From contig WFVK01000350.1 of the NCBI GenBank assembly GCA_015491705.1, forward strand, positions 1-5,294: a stretch of 5,294 bases of DNA. The letters run 5' to 3'. Positions within the stretch are counted from its first letter, which is position 1, and every line of letters starts with the position of its first letter. Shown here piece after piece: positions 1 to 5,257 of the stretch. A program made the position numbers and the translations under genes. Below the pieces are notes generated by a model. It ran no database searches, had not been told where the DNA came from, and saw only the letters and a program-made list of their open reading frames with translations. Source of the DNA: Nitrospirota bacterium (lineage in GTDB: Bacteria > Nitrospirota > Thermodesulfovibrionia > UBA6902).

Positions 1-49
1 ATGTTAATATGTATTAAAATAAGCCTAAAACAGTCAGAAAGGAGATGGG

Positions 50-190
50 ATGTCTGTTGCGCTGGAAATAACCGATGAAAAAGCCCGTGAGATTACAGTC
101 CGGGGAGATGTAACAGAAGGCGATGTTGATAATGCCCTGGACCTTGGCCGAAAGGGTACTGAGCCAAGCATCGGAATATACAGCCGGTAA
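50..190 (+). CDS. possible small protein, 46 aa, unknown function
   Basis: An ATG at 50 opens a 46-codon frame ending in TAA at 188-190. It has a good ribosome binding site, AGGAG at 40-44, five bases upstream. An alternative ATG at 45 is in another frame. The product begins MSVALEITDEKAREITVRGD, is rich in Asp and Glu, and has no obvious membrane segment, signal peptide or known motif. I do not recognise the family. It could be a genuine small protein, a remnant of a longer gene, or chance. It ends 140 bp before mntA on the same strand, so it may be part of the same accessory cluster, but the gap with a repeat element argues against tight coupling. The ribosome binding site is the main support. 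Confidence 0.35.
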   Translation: MSVALEITDEKAREITVRGDVTEGDVDNALDLGRKGTEPSIGIYSR

Positions 191-193
191 ATG

Positions 194-228
194 AAGCAGG
201 CAGAAAAGCCCGCCGTAAGAGCCTGTTT
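194..228 (+). other. stem-loop after the small ORF
   Basis: Bases 194-201 can pair with 221-228 (eight pairs, one of them G-T) around a 19-base loop. The structure starts four bases after the stop of the small ORF. Only three T residues follow on the + strand, so it is at best a weak terminator, and it could be chance. Confidence 0.2.
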
Positions 229-260
229 AGGGTTCAGGGTTAAACGGTTAAGGTAGAGTT

Positions 261-311
261 TTCCGGCTGGTTCTCCCGCCTGCCGGCTATGATTTTATGC
301 CACTGTAAGGT
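261..311 (+). repeat. short dispersed intergenic repeat, copy A
   Basis: This segment resembles two other intergenic stretches of the window. Bases 261-303 align to 2309-2350 (copy B) with 33 of 42 identities and a single one-base gap; the shared blocks include TCTCCCGCC, GCCGG and TTTTATGC. Bases 284-311 align without gaps to 3226-3253 (copy C) with 23 of 28 identities, including CTGTAAGGT. The left arm contains CCGGC (263-267), which can pair with GCCGG (282-286), so the unit has partial dyad symmetry like REP or MITE-derived repeats. It ends about 20 bases before mntA. Its function is unknown. Confidence 0.5.
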
Positions 312-330
312 TATTGTATTGGAGTGATGG

Positions 331-639
331 ATGGATGAGAAGATGATGATTGATGAGATTGTCAGGCTTTTAGTTAAACATCTTCGGCCTGAACGGATAA
401 TTTTGTTTGGTTCAAGAGCAAAGACAGGAGAACATGGATACTCTGACTTTGACATTGCCATAGAAGGGGCTGATATGGATATCAGAGAGGAGAGGATAAT
501 AAAAGAGATTCTCGACGAAAAGATGCCCCTATATACTGTTGATCTGATAAAACTTGATAAGGTGGACGAAGAATTCAGGGAAATAGTCCTTAAGACGGGA
601 AAGGTCTTGTATGATAAAGGAAGTAAAGTACTCATTTGA
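331..639 (+). CDS. mntA: MntA-like minimal nucleotidyltransferase, antitoxin of an MNT/HEPN pair
   Basis: This 102-residue protein is a minimal nucleotidyltransferase (MNT, HI0073-like). Seen in the sequence: GS at 27-28, exactly ten residues, then DFD at 39-41, which is the GSX10DXD active-site signature; a third likely metal-binding Asp is D71 in YTVDLIKLD. The start at 331 is chosen because GGAG (321-324) lies six bases upstream and the nearby ATG at 327 runs into a stop at once. In characterised MntA-HepT modules this enzyme transfers AMP from ATP to a tyrosine of the HEPN toxin and silences it. The gene overlaps the HEPN gene by 29 bp (611-639), which implies translational coupling and fits a toxin-antitoxin operon. 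All catalytic residues look intact. The cellular activity of this particular pair is inferred from family knowledge. Confidence 0.9.
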   Translation: MDEKMMIDEIVRLLVKHLRPERIILFGSRAKTGEHGYSDFDIAIEGADMDIREERIIKEILDEKMPLYTVDLIKLDKVDEEFREIVLKTGKVLYDKGSKVLI

Positions 640-1006
640 GAAATTAAAGAAAGCCTCCGGGAAGCTGGACGATGCTGTCAGGGAGGCAATTGATGAACTT
701 GACAGGGACGGAGCAATACAGAGGTTTGAATTCACCTTTGAAGTCTTCTGGAAGACCCTCAGGATATTCCTTGAGTATGAGGGATACAGATGCGCCGGTC
801 CGAGGTCATGCATTAAGGAGGCGGCAAGGAGGGGGTTTTTAAAGGAAGCGGAGATTGTGCTTGATATGCTTGAGGACAGAAATAAAACCTCGCATATATA
901 CGATGAGTCAACAGCAAAGGAGATTTTCGAGAGGATAAAGATCAGGTATGTGAAAATTTTCAGGGAGAATATAGAGTTGCTGGATGATTACATTGCAGGA
1001 AGTTGA
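611..1006 (+). CDS. hepT: HEPN-family toxin, HI0074-like nucleotidyltransferase substrate-binding protein
   Basis: This 131-residue, mostly helical protein matches the HI0074-like nucleotidyltransferase substrate-binding family, part of the HEPN superfamily. The diagnostic RX4HXY motif is complete: R90, H95 and Y97 in RNKTSHIY. In characterised HepT toxins Arg and His form the RNase active site, and the Tyr is the residue AMPylated by MntA. Other family hallmarks visible are FEFTFEVFWKTLR (about 39-51) and the GPRSCIKEAARRGF segment (63-76). The start at 611 has AAAGG (600-604) six bases upstream and lies inside mntA, so translation is probably coupled. The gene ends only 8 bp before the 3' end of a tRNA gene on the opposite strand, with no room for a terminator between them. 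Some HI0074-like proteins are annotated as antitoxin or substrate-binding partners, so which partner is toxic is inferred from motif similarity. Confidence 0.88.
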   Translation: MIKEVKYSFEKLKKASGKLDDAVREAIDELDRDGAIQRFEFTFEVFWKTLRIFLEYEGYRCAGPRSCIKEAARRGFLKEAEIVLDMLEDRNKTSHIYDESTAKEIFERIKIRYVKIFRENIELLDDYIAGS

Positions 1007-1014
1007 GTTTCGTA

Positions 1015-1091
1015 TGGTCGGGGCGGAGGGATTTGAACCCCCGACATCCTGCTCCCAAAGCAGGCGCGCTACCGGGCTGCGCTACGCCCCG
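1015..1091 (-). tRNA. tRNA-Pro, anticodon UGG, CCA encoded
   Basis: Read on the minus strand, the 77 bases fold as a complete cloverleaf. The acceptor stem is CGGGGCG (1091-1085) paired with CGCCCCG (1025-1019). The D stem is GCGC/GCGC, the anticodon stem CCTGC/GCAGG with loop TTTGGGA, and the T arm has the TTCAAAT loop. The anticodon is TGG at 1057-1055, so this is tRNA-Pro, probably reading most or all CCN codons. The discriminator is A (1018) and the CCA tail is encoded (1017-1015). The gene begins 9 bp after the stop codon of the speD-speE fusion on the same strand. I see no convincing promoter of its own in the preceding 80 bases, so it may be processed out of that mRNA. hepT converges on its 3' end with an 8-bp gap. 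Confidence 0.97.
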
Positions 1092-1100
1092 AATCCGGTA

Positions 1101-2174
1101 CTATCGGGCTTCTGCTGTTGCAAATATCCAGTTTTCACAAAATGACGGGATAAAGGACGTCCTGAATACAATGTTTTTAAAGTACCGGGGCAGTATTTTC
1201 CTGAGCAGCCTGACCGTCTCGCCGTCAAACTCAGAGCAGCATTGCATGCTTACCATACCCTTCCTGTTCAGGTTTGCCCGTATCTTGCTGAAGATCTGGT
1301 CGAGAAACTCCGTCCTGTCCATTCTGGTAATTGATTCGGGATGCATTGTCAGGTCATAAATTATGGCGTCGAACCCGTGTTTCTGCTCCAGGAACACATT
1401 TGCATCATCAATGATAATACTTGCCTTCCTGCTGTCAAATGCCTTCCTGCATACCTCCGGCATATATTTTTTTGCGGCCTTTATCACCTCTTCGTCTATC
1501 TCCACCAGACAGGCGCGCTCCGGCCTGTGACTCAGGACTTCCCTGAGCACACCGCCGTCCCCACCGCCGAGTACCGCTACATTCCTGAAACTGTTTTTCC
1601 GCTCTATAAGCGGTGAAACCATGTTCGCATCATAGATGCGGGCGTCTTTTTCCGCGATCTGCAGGTCCTTGTCCAGAAACATCATCTTGCCGAAGCTTGC
1701 ATTTTCTATTATATCCAGATACTGATATTTTGTCTTTTTGCTCAGCAGCACCCTGTCGATATGGTATTTCACCTCAAACCCCGTGCCTGAGAAAGAGGTT
1801 ATCCAGTCTTTCTGCCTGACCTCAAGCGGATTCCCGCGGTGAATCTCCATGACCCTTACGGTCTTCGGTTTGAGTTTGCCCTTGAGAAAGCGCAGCAGCC
1901 TGTTGACATTTCTGGCTCCGTTTGCACATGTAAATATGTCTATGGATGCATGCCCTGCCTCCGGATACGTATGAATCGCCACATGAGACTCGCTTATAAC
2001 CGCAATGGAGGTGACACCCACAGGGTGAAACTGTTTGCCGGTCAGGCTGACAAGCGTCAGGCCGCTTTCTTCTATACCGGCCCTTAATACTTCGTCGAGG
2101 GCGTCTTTGTCATTCAGATATTTTTTTGAACAGTAAATGAATTCTGCTACAAGCTGTCTTCCGAGAGGTTTCAT
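1101..2174 (-). CDS. speDE: S-adenosylmethionine decarboxylase / spermidine synthase-like aminopropyltransferase fusion
   Basis: This 357-residue fusion combines two steps of polyamine synthesis. Residues 1-118 are a class 1b AdoMet decarboxylase. The self-cleavage site is E62-S63 in ISESHVAIHT, where S63 would become the pyruvoyl cofactor, and the other catalytic residues H68 and C83 sit at the same numbers as in the Thermotoga maritima enzyme. Residues about 125-357 are a SpeE-like domain: YQ at 150-151, LDKDLQ (167-172), the nucleotide-binding GGGDGG (203-208), VEID (224-227), D256/D257 and the catalytic Asp D274. The usual DSTDP is DLTMHP here, YHE is YDA, and IPTY is IPSF, so the amine-binding pocket is altered. 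The domain ends soon after IPSF, roughly where human SpdS ends and without the longer E. coli SpeE tail. The start is supported by AGGAG (2187-2183) eight bases upstream. Product: spermidine or a related polyamine; the acceptor is uncertain. Confidence 0.93.
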   Translation of the reverse strand: MKPLGRQLVAEFIYCSKKYLNDKDALDEVLRAGIEESGLTLVSLTGKQFHPVGVTSIAVISESHVAIHTYPEAGHASIDIFTCANGARNVNRLLRFLKGKLKPKTVRVMEIHRGNPLEVRQKDWITSFSGTGFEVKYHIDRVLLSKKTKYQYLDIIENASFGKMMFLDKDLQIAEKDARIYDANMVSPLIERKNSFRNVAVLGGGDGGVLREVLSHRPERACLVEIDEEVIKAAKKYMPEVCRKAFDSRKASIIIDDANVFLEQKHGFDAIIYDLTMHPESITRMDRTEFLDQIFSKIRANLNRKGMVSMQCCSEFDGETVRLLRKILPRYFKNIVFRTSFIPSFCENWIFATAEAR

Positions 2175-2182
2175 TGTTCAGA

Positions 2183-2187
2183 CTCCT
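2183..2187 (-). promoter_or_regulatory. ribosome binding site of the speD-speE fusion
   Basis: AGGAG on the minus strand lies eight bases before the ATG at 2174. It fixes the start of the fusion at the usual N-terminus for class 1b AdoMet decarboxylases. Confidence 0.75.
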
Positions 2188-2239
2188 GAGAGCAAGATTA
2201 ACCCGGCAATACACCTGACGGATGCTTATCTGGCTGGTA

Positions 2240-2269
2240 AGTATAGCAGTTGGATAATAATATTGTCCA
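2240..2269 (-). promoter_or_regulatory. sigma70-type promoter of the speD-speE fusion (and perhaps tRNA-Pro)
   Basis: Read on the minus strand: -35 TGGACA (2269-2264), an 18-base spacer, and -10 TATACT (2245-2240) preceded by TGC, an extended -10 element. Transcription would start near 2233, giving a 5' leader of about 58 bases. No operator is obvious. This is the strongest promoter match I see in the intergenic regions. Confidence 0.65.
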
Positions 2270-2308
2270 CTCTGCCCCGCGGATTTCATTAATTTTTTTA
2301 CACGTACC

Positions 2309-2350
2309 TTCCAAAAGGCTCTCCCGCCGCCGGTGATGGTTTTATGCAAC
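2309..2350 (+). repeat. short dispersed intergenic repeat, copy B
   Basis: This copy aligns with 261-303 (copy A) in the same orientation, 33 identities over 42 aligned bases with one single-base gap. Shared blocks are TTCC, TCTCCCGCC, GCCGG and TTTTATGC in the same order and spacing. It lacks the CTGTAAGGT end seen in copies A and C. It lies 150 bp before the MORN gene. Confidence 0.45.
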
Positions 2351-2410
2351 CCAATGTGCAAAGGGGGGGATGCTGAAGCATTATGAAAAATGTTAGACTT
2401 AAAAAGCAGA

Positions 2411-2465
2411 GCGGTTTCCGCATGGCAGCGGAAAATGCCCGGATTAACGGGCACGTTATAACCGC
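2411..2465 (+). ncRNA. candidate structured RNA: three-way junction in the MORN gene leader
   Basis: Three perfect inverted repeats nest within 55 bases. The outer stem is GCGGTT (2411-2416) with AACCGC (2460-2465). The first inner stem is TCCGC (2417-2421) with GCGGA (2428-2432), loop ATGGCA; it could be extended to seven pairs at the expense of the outer stem. The second inner stem is TGCCCG (2436-2441) with CGGGCA (2448-2453), loop GATTAA. As + strand RNA this is a three-way junction ending 35 bases before the MORN start codon. It does not match any riboswitch class or ribozyme I know: there is no hammerhead core, and no kissing loops of the purine type. It could be a leader regulator, a processing site or a protein-binding DNA site. 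Confidence 0.4.
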
Positions 2466-2500
2466 AATCGGGATGACCCCTGTCTTAAACTTGTATAACC

Positions 2501-3211
2501 ATGATGATATTAACAGTGTTTCTGTTTGTCCTGTTTTGCCTTAATCCATCCGTAGCCGGGGCCAATGAATGCCTAAAAGGCGACTGCGACAACGGCTATG
2601 GCCTGTATTTGTATAACAGCGGCGCTTACTATGCAGGACAGTGGAGTAACGGCAAGAGACATGGCTATGGCATCTGGATAGTATCCGACGGGTCTGAATA
2701 TTCGGGTGACTGGAAAAACGGCAGAATGGACGGCTCCGGCGTCAAGATATATACTGACGGTTCCATGTATACAGGCACCTGGAAGAACAGCGACAAGCAC
2801 GGATACGGGATCATGACCTACCCGAACGGCGCGATGTATACAGGAGAGTGGAAAAAAAACAAGATGGACGGGTATGGAACCAAGGTATATGCCGACGGCT
2901 CCGTATACACAGGCAGGTGGGAAAAAGGCAACAGGTACAAAATGGGAATACTGTTATGTGCGGACGGCTCCGAGTATGTAGGAGGATGGACAAAGGAAAG
3001 CACCCAGTCGGATAAGATATGGGGCTGGCAAAACCGCAACGGATACCCCAACAGCATCGTTGCAAAGGTGCTGAATCTCCCTCTTGAATATATCAACAGA
3101 TGGGAAAGAAGAACAGAGGATCTGCCTATCTCTCTTTACATAGCCTTTGAGTGCCTGTACCTGCCTGAAAAAGACGAGATAATGATACAGGCTGACGGGG
3201 GCGGGCCCTGA
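2501..3211 (+). CDS. exported MORN-repeat protein
   Basis: This 236-residue protein starts with a hydrophobic segment (residues about 3-14) and a plausible signal peptidase site after AGA near residue 21, so it is probably exported. There is no lipobox at C13. Residues 28-165 are MORN repeats: the core Y-x-G-x-W starts at residues 44, 67, 90, 113, 136 and 159, a strict 23-residue period, with a half unit before (NGYGLYLY) and degeneration in the last two. Residues 166-236 form a non-repeat C-terminal part that I do not recognise. MORN proteins form elongated beta sheets used in membrane association and scaffolding; the role here is unknown. The start must be 2501 or 2504 because an in-frame TAA lies at 2486-2488. 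No good ribosome binding site is visible, and the signal peptide lacks a basic N-terminus. The gene probably forms an operon with the nucleotidase gene 48 bp downstream. Confidence 0.85.
   Translation: MMILTVFLFVLFCLNPSVAGANECLKGDCDNGYGLYLYNSGAYYAGQWSNGKRHGYGIWIVSDGSEYSGDWKNGRMDGSGVKIYTDGSMYTGTWKNSDKHGYGIMTYPNGAMYTGEWKKNKMDGYGTKVYADGSVYTGRWEKGNRYKMGILLCADGSEYVGGWTKESTQSDKIWGWQNRNGYPNSIVAKVLNLPLEYINRWERRTEDLPISLYIAFECLYLPEKDEIMIQADGGGP
2630..2998 (+). repeat. 69-bp tandem coding repeats (MORN units)
   Basis: Six successive units start at the Tyr codons at 2630, 2699, 2768, 2837, 2906 and 2975, each exactly 69 bp apart; the last is partial. The period follows the 23-residue MORN repeat. The units have diverged at DNA level but keep blocks such as GACGG-TC and TA-AC-GG. 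Confidence 0.85.
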
Positions 3212-3253
3212 CAGCGAGAACCACCCGGCAATATTTTAATGCCGCTGTAAGGT
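3210..3253 (+). repeat. short dispersed intergenic repeat, copy C, with hairpin
   Basis: Bases 3226-3253 match copy A (284-311) at 23 of 28 positions in the same orientation. Bases 3216-3230 match the reverse complement of copy A's left arm (261-275) at 13 of 15. The copy contains the hairpin CGGCA-ATATTTTAA-TGCCG (3226-3244), and ACAGCG (3211-3216) can also pair with CGCTGT (3243-3248). It fills nearly all of the gap between the MORN and nucleotidase genes, and its AAGGTG end serves as the ribosome binding site of the latter. The structure could modulate translation of that gene; this is inference. Confidence 0.45.
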
Positions 3254-3254
3254 G
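3249..3254 (+). promoter_or_regulatory. ribosome binding site of the yrfG-like gene
   Basis: AAGGTG lies five bases before the ATG at 3260 and immediately after the hairpin of repeat copy C. The extended stem ACAGCG/CGCTGT ends one base before it, so folding might affect ribosome access. Confidence 0.6.
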
Positions 3255-3259
3255 AATTT

Positions 3260-3916
3260 ATGAGCAAGATGATACCACTTGAAGATATAAAGTATGTCCT
3301 GCTTGATATGGACGGCACATTGCTTGACCTGTATTTTGACGATTATTTCTGGGGGCACCTTGTTCCCGAAAAATACGCCGAAAAACACAATATGAGTTTC
3401 GGCGCTGCAAAAGAGTATCTGTTTGAGACATATAAATCTCACGAGAGGACACTGAACTGGTGCGATATCGACTTCTGGTCACGGGAGCTGAACCTGGACA
3501 TACCGGCGCTCAAGGAACAGATACGGCATCTTATCGAGGTCCATCCCCATGTGATTGATTTCCTGGAGCTCATGAAAAGACAGAGGAAAAAGATATTTCT
3601 GCTTACAAACGCCCATTACAAGACCGTGAGGCTGAAATTCAACAAGACCCGCATCGGGAAGTACTTCGATGACGTGCTCTGTTCTTTTAATGTAGGGCAC
3701 CCCAAAGAATATATAGAATTCTGGCAGAAGGCCGAAAAGAAACTCAAATTCGATAAAGAGCACTCGCTCTTTATCGATGACACCGAAGATGTACTCCTTA
3801 CGGCAAAAGATTACGGTATCAGGTACCTGCTCTTCAAGGCAAGGGCGAACTCCAGGGCAAAGCCGGGCAGGACCGAAAAGTTTCTCACCATACACGATTT
3901 CAGGGAACTGATGTAG
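3260..3916 (+). CDS. yrfG: HAD-superfamily GMP/IMP nucleotidase, YrfG-like
   Basis: This 218-residue protein is close in length and motif order to E. coli YrfG (222 residues), a purine 5'-nucleotidase that dephosphorylates GMP and IMP. HAD motif I is DMDGT, with nucleophile D16 and acid/base D18. Motif II is LLTNAH with T116. Motif III is K149 in GHPKE. Motif IV is FIDDTED with D173 and D174. Family-specific stretches are also present: LLDL-FD-YFW-LVPE (about 21-36) after motif I and TLNWCDIDFWS (64-74) in the cap domain, the latter close to E. coli YrfG TLNWYCLDYWS. All catalytic residues are intact, and no signal peptide is seen, so the enzyme is cytoplasmic. The likely role is nucleotide salvage or turnover. 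It follows the MORN gene by 48 bp on the same strand and converges with rho, 82 bp apart. Confidence 0.9.
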   Translation: MSKMIPLEDIKYVLLDMDGTLLDLYFDDYFWGHLVPEKYAEKHNMSFGAAKEYLFETYKSHERTLNWCDIDFWSRELNLDIPALKEQIRHLIEVHPHVIDFLELMKRQRKKIFLLTNAHYKTVRLKFNKTRIGKYFDDVLCSFNVGHPKEYIEFWQKAEKKLKFDKEHSLFIDDTEDVLLTAKDYGIRYLLFKARANSRAKPGRTEKFLTIHDFRELM

Positions 3917-3965
3917 GAAGCGTTATACCCGGCGCTGCACAGAGCCTGATGCTGCGGAAAGGTAC

Positions 3966-3984
3966 AAGAGGGCCTGCCCTCCTT
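3966..3984. terminator. possible terminator hairpin between convergent yrfG and rho
   Basis: GAGGG (3968-3972) pairs with CCCTC (3977-3981) around a four-base loop, and AA (3966-3967) can add pairs with TT (3983-3984) after a one-base bulge. No real T run follows on either strand; the minus strand has only a short CTTGT. It is the only candidate hairpin I find in this 82-bp convergent gap. Confidence 0.3.
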
Positions 3985-3998
3985 CAACCCTTGCTGCA

Positions 3999-5246
3999 CT
4001 ACTTGTTCATCATGTCAAGAAACTCTTTGTTGCTCTTCGTGCCTGTAATCTTGTCAAGCAGGAATTCCATGCTCTCCACCGTACTGAGTGAATGAAGCAC
4101 CTTTCTGAGAATCCACATCCTCTGCAGCATGTTCTTTTCCACAAGGAGTTCTTCTTTTCTTGTGCCGGAGGCGCTGATGTTAATGGTCGGGAATATGCGC
4201 TTGTCAACAAGTTTCCTGTCGAGATGCAGCTCCATATTGCCTGTGCCCTTGAATTCCTCAAATATAACGTCATCCATCCTGCTTCCGGTATCCACAAGGG
4301 CTGTTGCAATAATCGTCAGGCTTCCTCCGCCTTCGATGTTCCTTGCGGCGCCGAAAAACCGCTTGGGCTTCTGAAGCGCATTGGAATCAAGCCCGCCGGA
4401 GAGGACCTTGCCGCTTGCAGGTATCACGGCATTGTATGCCCTTGCAAGCCTCGTTATTGAATCAAGGAGGATCACGACATTCCTGTTTGTCTCAACGAGT
4501 CTTTTCGACCTTTCTATGACCATCTCGGCAACCTGGAGATGCCTCTGGGGCGGTTCGTCGAATGTTGAACTGATTATCTCTGCACTCACCTGTCTCTTCC
4601 AGTCGGTGACCTCTTCGGGCCTTTCATCTATAAGCAGAATGATAAGGTGAATATCGGGGTGGTTTTTCTTTATCGCCTTGGCAATGGACTGCAGCAGCAT
4701 TGTCTTGCCCGTCCTCGGGGCCGCGACTATCATCCCCCTCTGGCCCATGCCTATAGGGGTGACCAGCGCCATTACCCTGGTGGAGTAATCCGTCTTACAG
4801 TACTCCAGATTTATCGGTTCAGTAGGGTAATAGGGTATCAGGTTGTCAAACAGCGGCCTCTCGATGCTTTCGTCAGGCGGTTCATGGTTAACCGCCTCGA
4901 CCTTCAGAAGTGCGAAATATCTCTCGCTCTCCTTGGGCGGCCTTATCTGGCCGGTTACAAGGTCGCCAGTGCGCAGATTGAATCTTCTTATCTGTGATGG
5001 GGATACATATATATCATCAGGCCCCGGCAGATAGCTGTAGTTGGGGGAGCGCAGAAAACCGAAACCGTCAGGCAGTATCTCGAGAACACCCTCTCCGAAG
5101 ATCAGACCCGTCTTTTCGGTCTGGGCCTGCAGTATCGCAAAGATCAGGTCCTGTTTCCTCATTCCTCTTGCGCCTTCCACGTTTAACCCTTTAGCCATTT
5201 TAGTCAGCTCGTCGATGGTTTTTTCCTTGAGACCCGTGATATTCAT
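3999..5246 (-). CDS. rho: transcription termination factor Rho
   Basis: This hexameric RNA-dependent ATPase translocates on nascent RNA and ends transcription. The protein is 415 residues from the preferred start (E. coli Rho has 419). In order: an N-terminal helical domain with [11 protein letters not shown] (29-39); the primary RNA-binding cold-shock-like domain with DGFGFLR (60-66) and [13 protein letters not shown] (83-95); Walker A AAPRTGKT (175-182); the catalytic-glutamate region IDERPEEV (206-213); Walker B VVILLDS (257-263); and [15 protein letters not shown] (332-346), which includes the R-loop. E. coli has K at the residue before TGKT/AGKT, where this has R178. The start at 5246 is preferred because AAGGAG (5257-5252) is five bases upstream and [10 protein letters not shown] aligns with the E. 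coli N-terminus. The frame stays open to an ATG at 5279 that has no ribosome binding site. No rpmE follows, although the two genes are often neighbours. Confidence 0.97.
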   Translation of the reverse strand: MNITGLKEKTIDELTKMAKGLNVEGARGMRKQDLIFAILQAQTEKTGLIFGEGVLEILPDGFGFLRSPNYSYLPGPDDIYVSPSQIRRFNLRTGDLVTGQIRPPKESERYFALLKVEAVNHEPPDESIERPLFDNLIPYYPTEPINLEYCKTDYSTRVMALVTPIGMGQRGMIVAAPRTGKTMLLQSIAKAIKKNHPDIHLIILLIDERPEEVTDWKRQVSAEIISSTFDEPPQRHLQVAEMVIERSKRLVETNRNVVILLDSITRLARAYNAVIPASGKVLSGGLDSNALQKPKRFFGAARNIEGGGSLTIIATALVDTGSRMDDVIFEEFKGTGNMELHLDRKLVDKRIFPTINISASGTRKEELLVEKNMLQRMWILRKVLHSLSTVESMEFLLDKITGTKSNKEFLDMMNK

Positions 5247-5251
5247 AGTAT

Positions 5252-5257
5252 CTCCTT
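5252..5257 (-). promoter_or_regulatory. ribosome binding site deciding the rho start
   Basis: AAGGAG on the minus strand, five bases before the ATG at 5246. It supports this start over the in-frame ATG at 5279, which lies 33 bp upstream at the window edge. Confidence 0.8.

Larger units (their letters stand above)
2175..2500. other. 326-bp divergent intergenic region
   Basis: This region separates the divergent speD-speE fusion and MORN gene. From left to right it holds the fusion's ribosome binding site and promoter, a run of seven T residues (2293-2299) with no proper hairpin before it, repeat copy B (2309-2350), and the nested inverted repeats at 2411-2465. A frame from ATG 2383 to TAA 2544 would encode 53 residues, but it lacks a well-placed ribosome binding site and overlaps the MORN start, so I do not call it. 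I see no clear sigma70 promoter for the MORN gene. Confidence 0.6.

Noticed and set aside
264..293. Promoter for mntA using TATGAT at 288-293
   Set aside because: No -35-like hexamer lies 16 to 18 bases upstream, and the box sits inside the repeated element rather than in a convincing promoter.
2344..2398. Possible integron attC site: GTTAGAC at 2392-2398 fits GTTRRRY
   Set aside because: The partner ATGCAAC at 2344-2350 breaks the RYYYAAC rule at its third base, the two ends pair poorly, and no integrase or gene cassette array is present.
2411..2465. Hammerhead ribozyme or known riboswitch in the three-way junction
   Set aside because: The CTGATGA-type core is absent, and the loops ATGGCA and GATTAA do not kiss. 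No conserved junction of the purine, c-di-GMP or ykkC classes is recognisable.
2450..2468. Sigma54 promoter suggested by GGGCACG followed by CCGCA
   Set aside because: The GG to GC distance is two bases too long for a -24/-12 promoter, and the -12 box does not fit.
2513..2541. Lipoprotein signal around Cys13 of the MORN protein
   Set aside because: The residues before the Cys are V-L-F, with Phe at -1, which does not satisfy a lipobox; an ordinary signal peptide is more likely.
2383..2544. 53-codon frame overlapping the start of the MORN gene
   Set aside because: It has no ribosome binding site at a usable distance and no recognisable product, and its sequence is better explained by the inverted repeats and the MORN start.
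2811..3096. Long open frames on the minus strand opposite the MORN gene
   Set aside because: They are artefacts of the 69-bp periodic coding repeats, with low-complexity products rich in Ser, Pro, Tyr and His; the MORN reading on the + strand is clear.
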